Origin: Rhizobium sp. NXC24
GTDB taxonomy: Bacteria > Pseudomonadota > Alphaproteobacteria > Rhizobiales > Rhizobiaceae
Reading direction: 5' to 3'
Length of the DNA stretch: 64,000 nucleotides
Assembly: GCF_002944315.1 (NCBI RefSeq)
Contig: NZ_CP024311.1
Location: 968,501-1,032,500 of the forward strand
The translations under genes were made by a program, and so were the position numbers. This document shows positions 62,569-64,000 of this stretch, in pieces. The notes beneath the pieces are model-generated. The model was given only the letters and a program-made list of their open reading frames with translations. It searched no databases and had not been told where the DNA came from. Numbering within the stretch: position 1 is the first letter of the stretch; each line of letters starts with the position of its first letter.

Positions 62569-63300
62569 TCACAGCAGTGTCGGCTCCGGATCGTCGTCAG
62601 TCGGCTCGTCGACAGGCTCGATGATATCCGGTCTATCGTTCTTCGGCGAACCAACATCCTTGCCGATCGGCCACATAGTCATCAGCTCGCTCGGGAACGG
62701 CCTCATCAGGTCATAGGGATCGGGCTCCGCTGACAACCAGCGCTCATAGTCTTCCGGATGCAACACGACGGGCATGCGGTCATGGATCTGCGCCATCATT
62801 TCGTTCGGCGCGCAGGTGATGATCGCAAACGTCTTCTCGTCGAGACCGGTATCCGGATTGCGGCGACTGGACCAGATGCCGGCGAGGGCGAAGGGCTCAC
62901 CCGATTTCATCGCGATCGCATAAGGTTTCTTGTTCTTGCCGGTCCCGTAGATGTCCTTCCATTCGAAAAAGCCATTGATCGGCACCAAGCAGCGTTTCGA
63001 CTTGTAGGAATGCTTGAACATGCCGCTGGTGGAAATCCCTTCGGCCCTGGCATTGATCATCGGCCGGCCCGCGTCCTTTGCCCAAGCTGGAATGAAGCCC
63101 CAGCGCGCCGATGCAAAGATCGGACCCATGACGTCCGGCTCTCGCACAATCTCGCGGACAATGATCGGGTAATCCTGCTGCGGTGCGCCGTTGTAGCGGG
63201 GAAAGCGGTTCGCCAGTCCTTCGACATCACCGGGACCCGCAAAGGCGAAATTGTCCAGCAACTCCCGCAATGACGATCGGATGTATACGCGTCCGCACAT
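62569..63300 (-). CDS. SOS-response-associated (SRAP/YedK) protein
   Basis: A 243-residue HMCES/YedK-type protein that crosslinks to abasic sites in single-stranded DNA. The N-terminal Met-Cys2 (MCGRVYIR) supplies the nucleophile; E113 in GFFEW and H173 in IHDRMPVVL complete the active site, with NARAE at 83-87. GGGAGAGG lies before the ATG. The start overlaps no neighbour but the next gene upstream ends ten bases away. Phage-encoded copies are known; whether it is phage or chromosomal here is open. Confidence 0.9.
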   Translation of the reverse strand: MCGRVYIRSSLRELLDNFAFAGPGDVEGLANRFPRYNGAPQQDYPIIVREIVREPDVMGPIFASARWGFIPAWAKDAGRPMINARAEGISTSGMFKHSYKSKRCLVPINGFFEWKDIYGTGKNKKPYAIAMKSGEPFALAGIWSSRRNPDTGLDEKTFAIITCAPNEMMAQIHDRMPVVLHPEDYERWLSAEPDPYDLMRPFPSELMTMWPIGKDVGSPKNDRPDIIEPVDEPTDDDPEPTLL

Positions 63301-63310
63301 AGGCCTCTCC

Positions 63311-63877
63311 CTAAACACCTTTGCCGTTCAGTCGCATGATGGCGTCATAACATTTTTCGACGCGACACGCCGCCTCCCTGGCGCCCCATTCCCATCCGCC
63401 AGAGGGACACTGGCGTTCCAACCGCTCAAGCGGCACATGCTCGACCAGCCAGAACCATTTTTCGCATTGCTGGGTATAATCGAGCCGGAATATGCGCCCG
63501 ACGCATGTGCCGTCCTTGTAGCCGACGAAATCGTCTCCCTTTTTCCCCGCCCATGTGTGCCGCCATTTGTAGCGCGGCTTTTCGTCTGCCGTGATGCTCT
63601 CGTGGCCTTTCCAGCCGTTGGTCTCGATCGCTTTCGCCGGCTCCGGTGCGCGCTCAATCGCCATCACCGTATAGGCGGCAAGGATGGCATCGCGGATTTG
63701 TTCCGAGATCTGATCCTTCACGGCTTCTCGCTCTTCCGTCGAAATGCTTGCCAGGTGAAAGGCTTCTTCATCCGGGATACCGCGCAAGATCGCCTCGATT
63801 TTCGCTGCGATCTCGGCCGCCGGCACTGGTTGATCCCCATTGCAGATCTGCACTACGCGCAACAGCTCTTTGGCCAT
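63311..63877 (-). CDS. hypothetical protein, possibly extending beyond the window
   Basis: At least 188 residues: an N-terminal helical region (MAKELLRVVQICNGDQPVPAAEIAAKIEAILRGIPDEEAFHLASISTEEREAVKDQISEQIRDAILAAYTVMAIE) and a beta-rich part with many Trp (YKWRHTWAGKKGDDFVGYKDGTCVGRIFRLDYTQQCEKWFWLVEHVPLE ... WEWGAREAACRVEKCYDAIMRLNG). ATG 63877 has no clear ribosome binding site, and the frame stays open to the window's end, so the gene could be longer at its 5' end. Its stop is ten bases before the SRAP start. No family is recognised. Confidence 0.6.
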   Translation of the reverse strand: MAKELLRVVQICNGDQPVPAAEIAAKIEAILRGIPDEEAFHLASISTEEREAVKDQISEQIRDAILAAYTVMAIERAPEPAKAIETNGWKGHESITADEKPRYKWRHTWAGKKGDDFVGYKDGTCVGRIFRLDYTQQCEKWFWLVEHVPLERLERQCPSGGWEWGAREAACRVEKCYDAIMRLNGKGV

Positions 63878-64000
63878 GTCGAGCGCGATGTGGGGGACGG
63901 GGGCAAGGTTGCGGCGTTTGCCGATGTCATAACCGGCAAGATCGCGCCTGGTACCACGACTGAGGCGTGTCAGGCAGATAGAAGCGACGAAGCTCAGGCT

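Larger units (their letters stand above)
28540..64000. mobile_element. prophage with P22-like structural module, integrated at tRNA-Pro
   Basis: The left boundary is placed in the 3' part of tRNA-Pro because a tyrosine integrase facing the tRNA follows at once. The order is int-xis, leftward early genes, CI/Cro-type switch, ssb and replication, accessory genes, terminase, P22-type portal, scaffold, capsid, gp4- and gp10-like proteins, ejection proteins, tail fibres and lysis genes. There is no tape measure or tail tube, so the virion should be short-tailed. All structural genes are open. No copy of the tRNA 3' end was found to the right, so the right end is probably beyond the window; the exact extent is unknown. 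Confidence 0.9.

Noticed and set aside
63646..63963. A 105-codon plus-strand frame near the right edge
   Set aside because: It is antisense to the minus-strand gene at 63311-63877 and has a typical Arg/Pro/Ser-rich shadow composition.
28565..64000. A second copy of the tRNA-Pro 3' end as the right attachment site
   Set aside because: I read the right part of the window for the T-arm and CACTCCG-ACCA end and found no match, so the right end cannot be placed.

Overview
The window is alphaproteobacterial chromosome, almost certainly Rhizobiaceae (Rhizobium or a close relative). This rests on GC-rich, GTG-tolerant genes and on typical rhizobial content: threonine synthase overlapping an M16 processing-peptidase homologue, a CcrM-type GANTC methyltransferase, a mutY / DUF721 / DsbA / SMC block, pyruvate phosphate dikinase, and a DUF982 protein in the phage. 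No species call is possible from sequence alone.

Region 1, about 1-28,564, is core chromosome with small accessory insertions. In order it holds M16 peptidase and thrC (overlapping, minus strand), a lipoprotein, a mirrored heptamer repeat array, a HAD phosphatase, divergent MarR and GntR regulators, an ArsR-type regulator divergent from a NIPSNAP / ABM monooxygenase pair, a HepT/MntA-type toxin-antitoxin pair, ccrM with a strong terminator, a SnoaL / HAD / mutY operon, a small membrane protein, a DUF721 (DciA-like) gene, a RelB/RelE-type pair whose toxin has an in-frame stop, a DsbA-like protein, smc, a CorC/HlyC-family membrane protein, higBA, ppdK, several small envelope proteins, a metallo-beta-lactamase-fold hydrolase with a cupin, tRNA-Gln(TTG), an orphan AT-richer gene, a lipoprotein and tRNA-Pro(CGG).

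Region 2, from the 3' part of tRNA-Pro to the right edge (about 28.5-64 kb), is a long and apparently intact prophage. The tyrosine integrase faces the tRNA and overlaps an excisionase-like gene. A leftward early operon follows, with a Rha regulator and a CI-like S24 repressor; the repressor is flanked by matching ATGGATTWATCCAT operators. The rightward arm carries a Cro-like gene, ssb, a replication-initiator-like gene containing three iteron-like repeats, and a run of overlapping small genes. A likely lysogenic-conversion cassette comes next (membrane coiled-coil protein, secreted trypsin-like protease, membrane protein with a tetratricopeptide-like part). The late genes are podovirus-like: terminase, P22-type portal, scaffold, N4-gp56-type capsid, gp4-like and gp10-like tail-completion proteins, ejection proteins (one with a muralytic domain) and tail fibres, with no tape measure or tail tube. 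Two tandem secreted paralogues, an amidase-type endolysin with a membrane-protein lysis cassette, a toxin-antitoxin pair, a DUF3467 protein, a Rap1a-like secreted protein and an SRAP (YedK-like) protein complete the right side. No second attachment site was found, so the right end probably lies outside the window.

The observations most worth a second look are the iteron-like repeats kept in different reading frames of the replication gene, the mirrored 8 x 7-bp arrays, the protease cassette, the tandem secreted paralogues, the repressor that seems to lack its cleavage lysine, and the orphan gene next to tRNA-Gln. Functions are inferred from family motifs read by eye; no searches were run.
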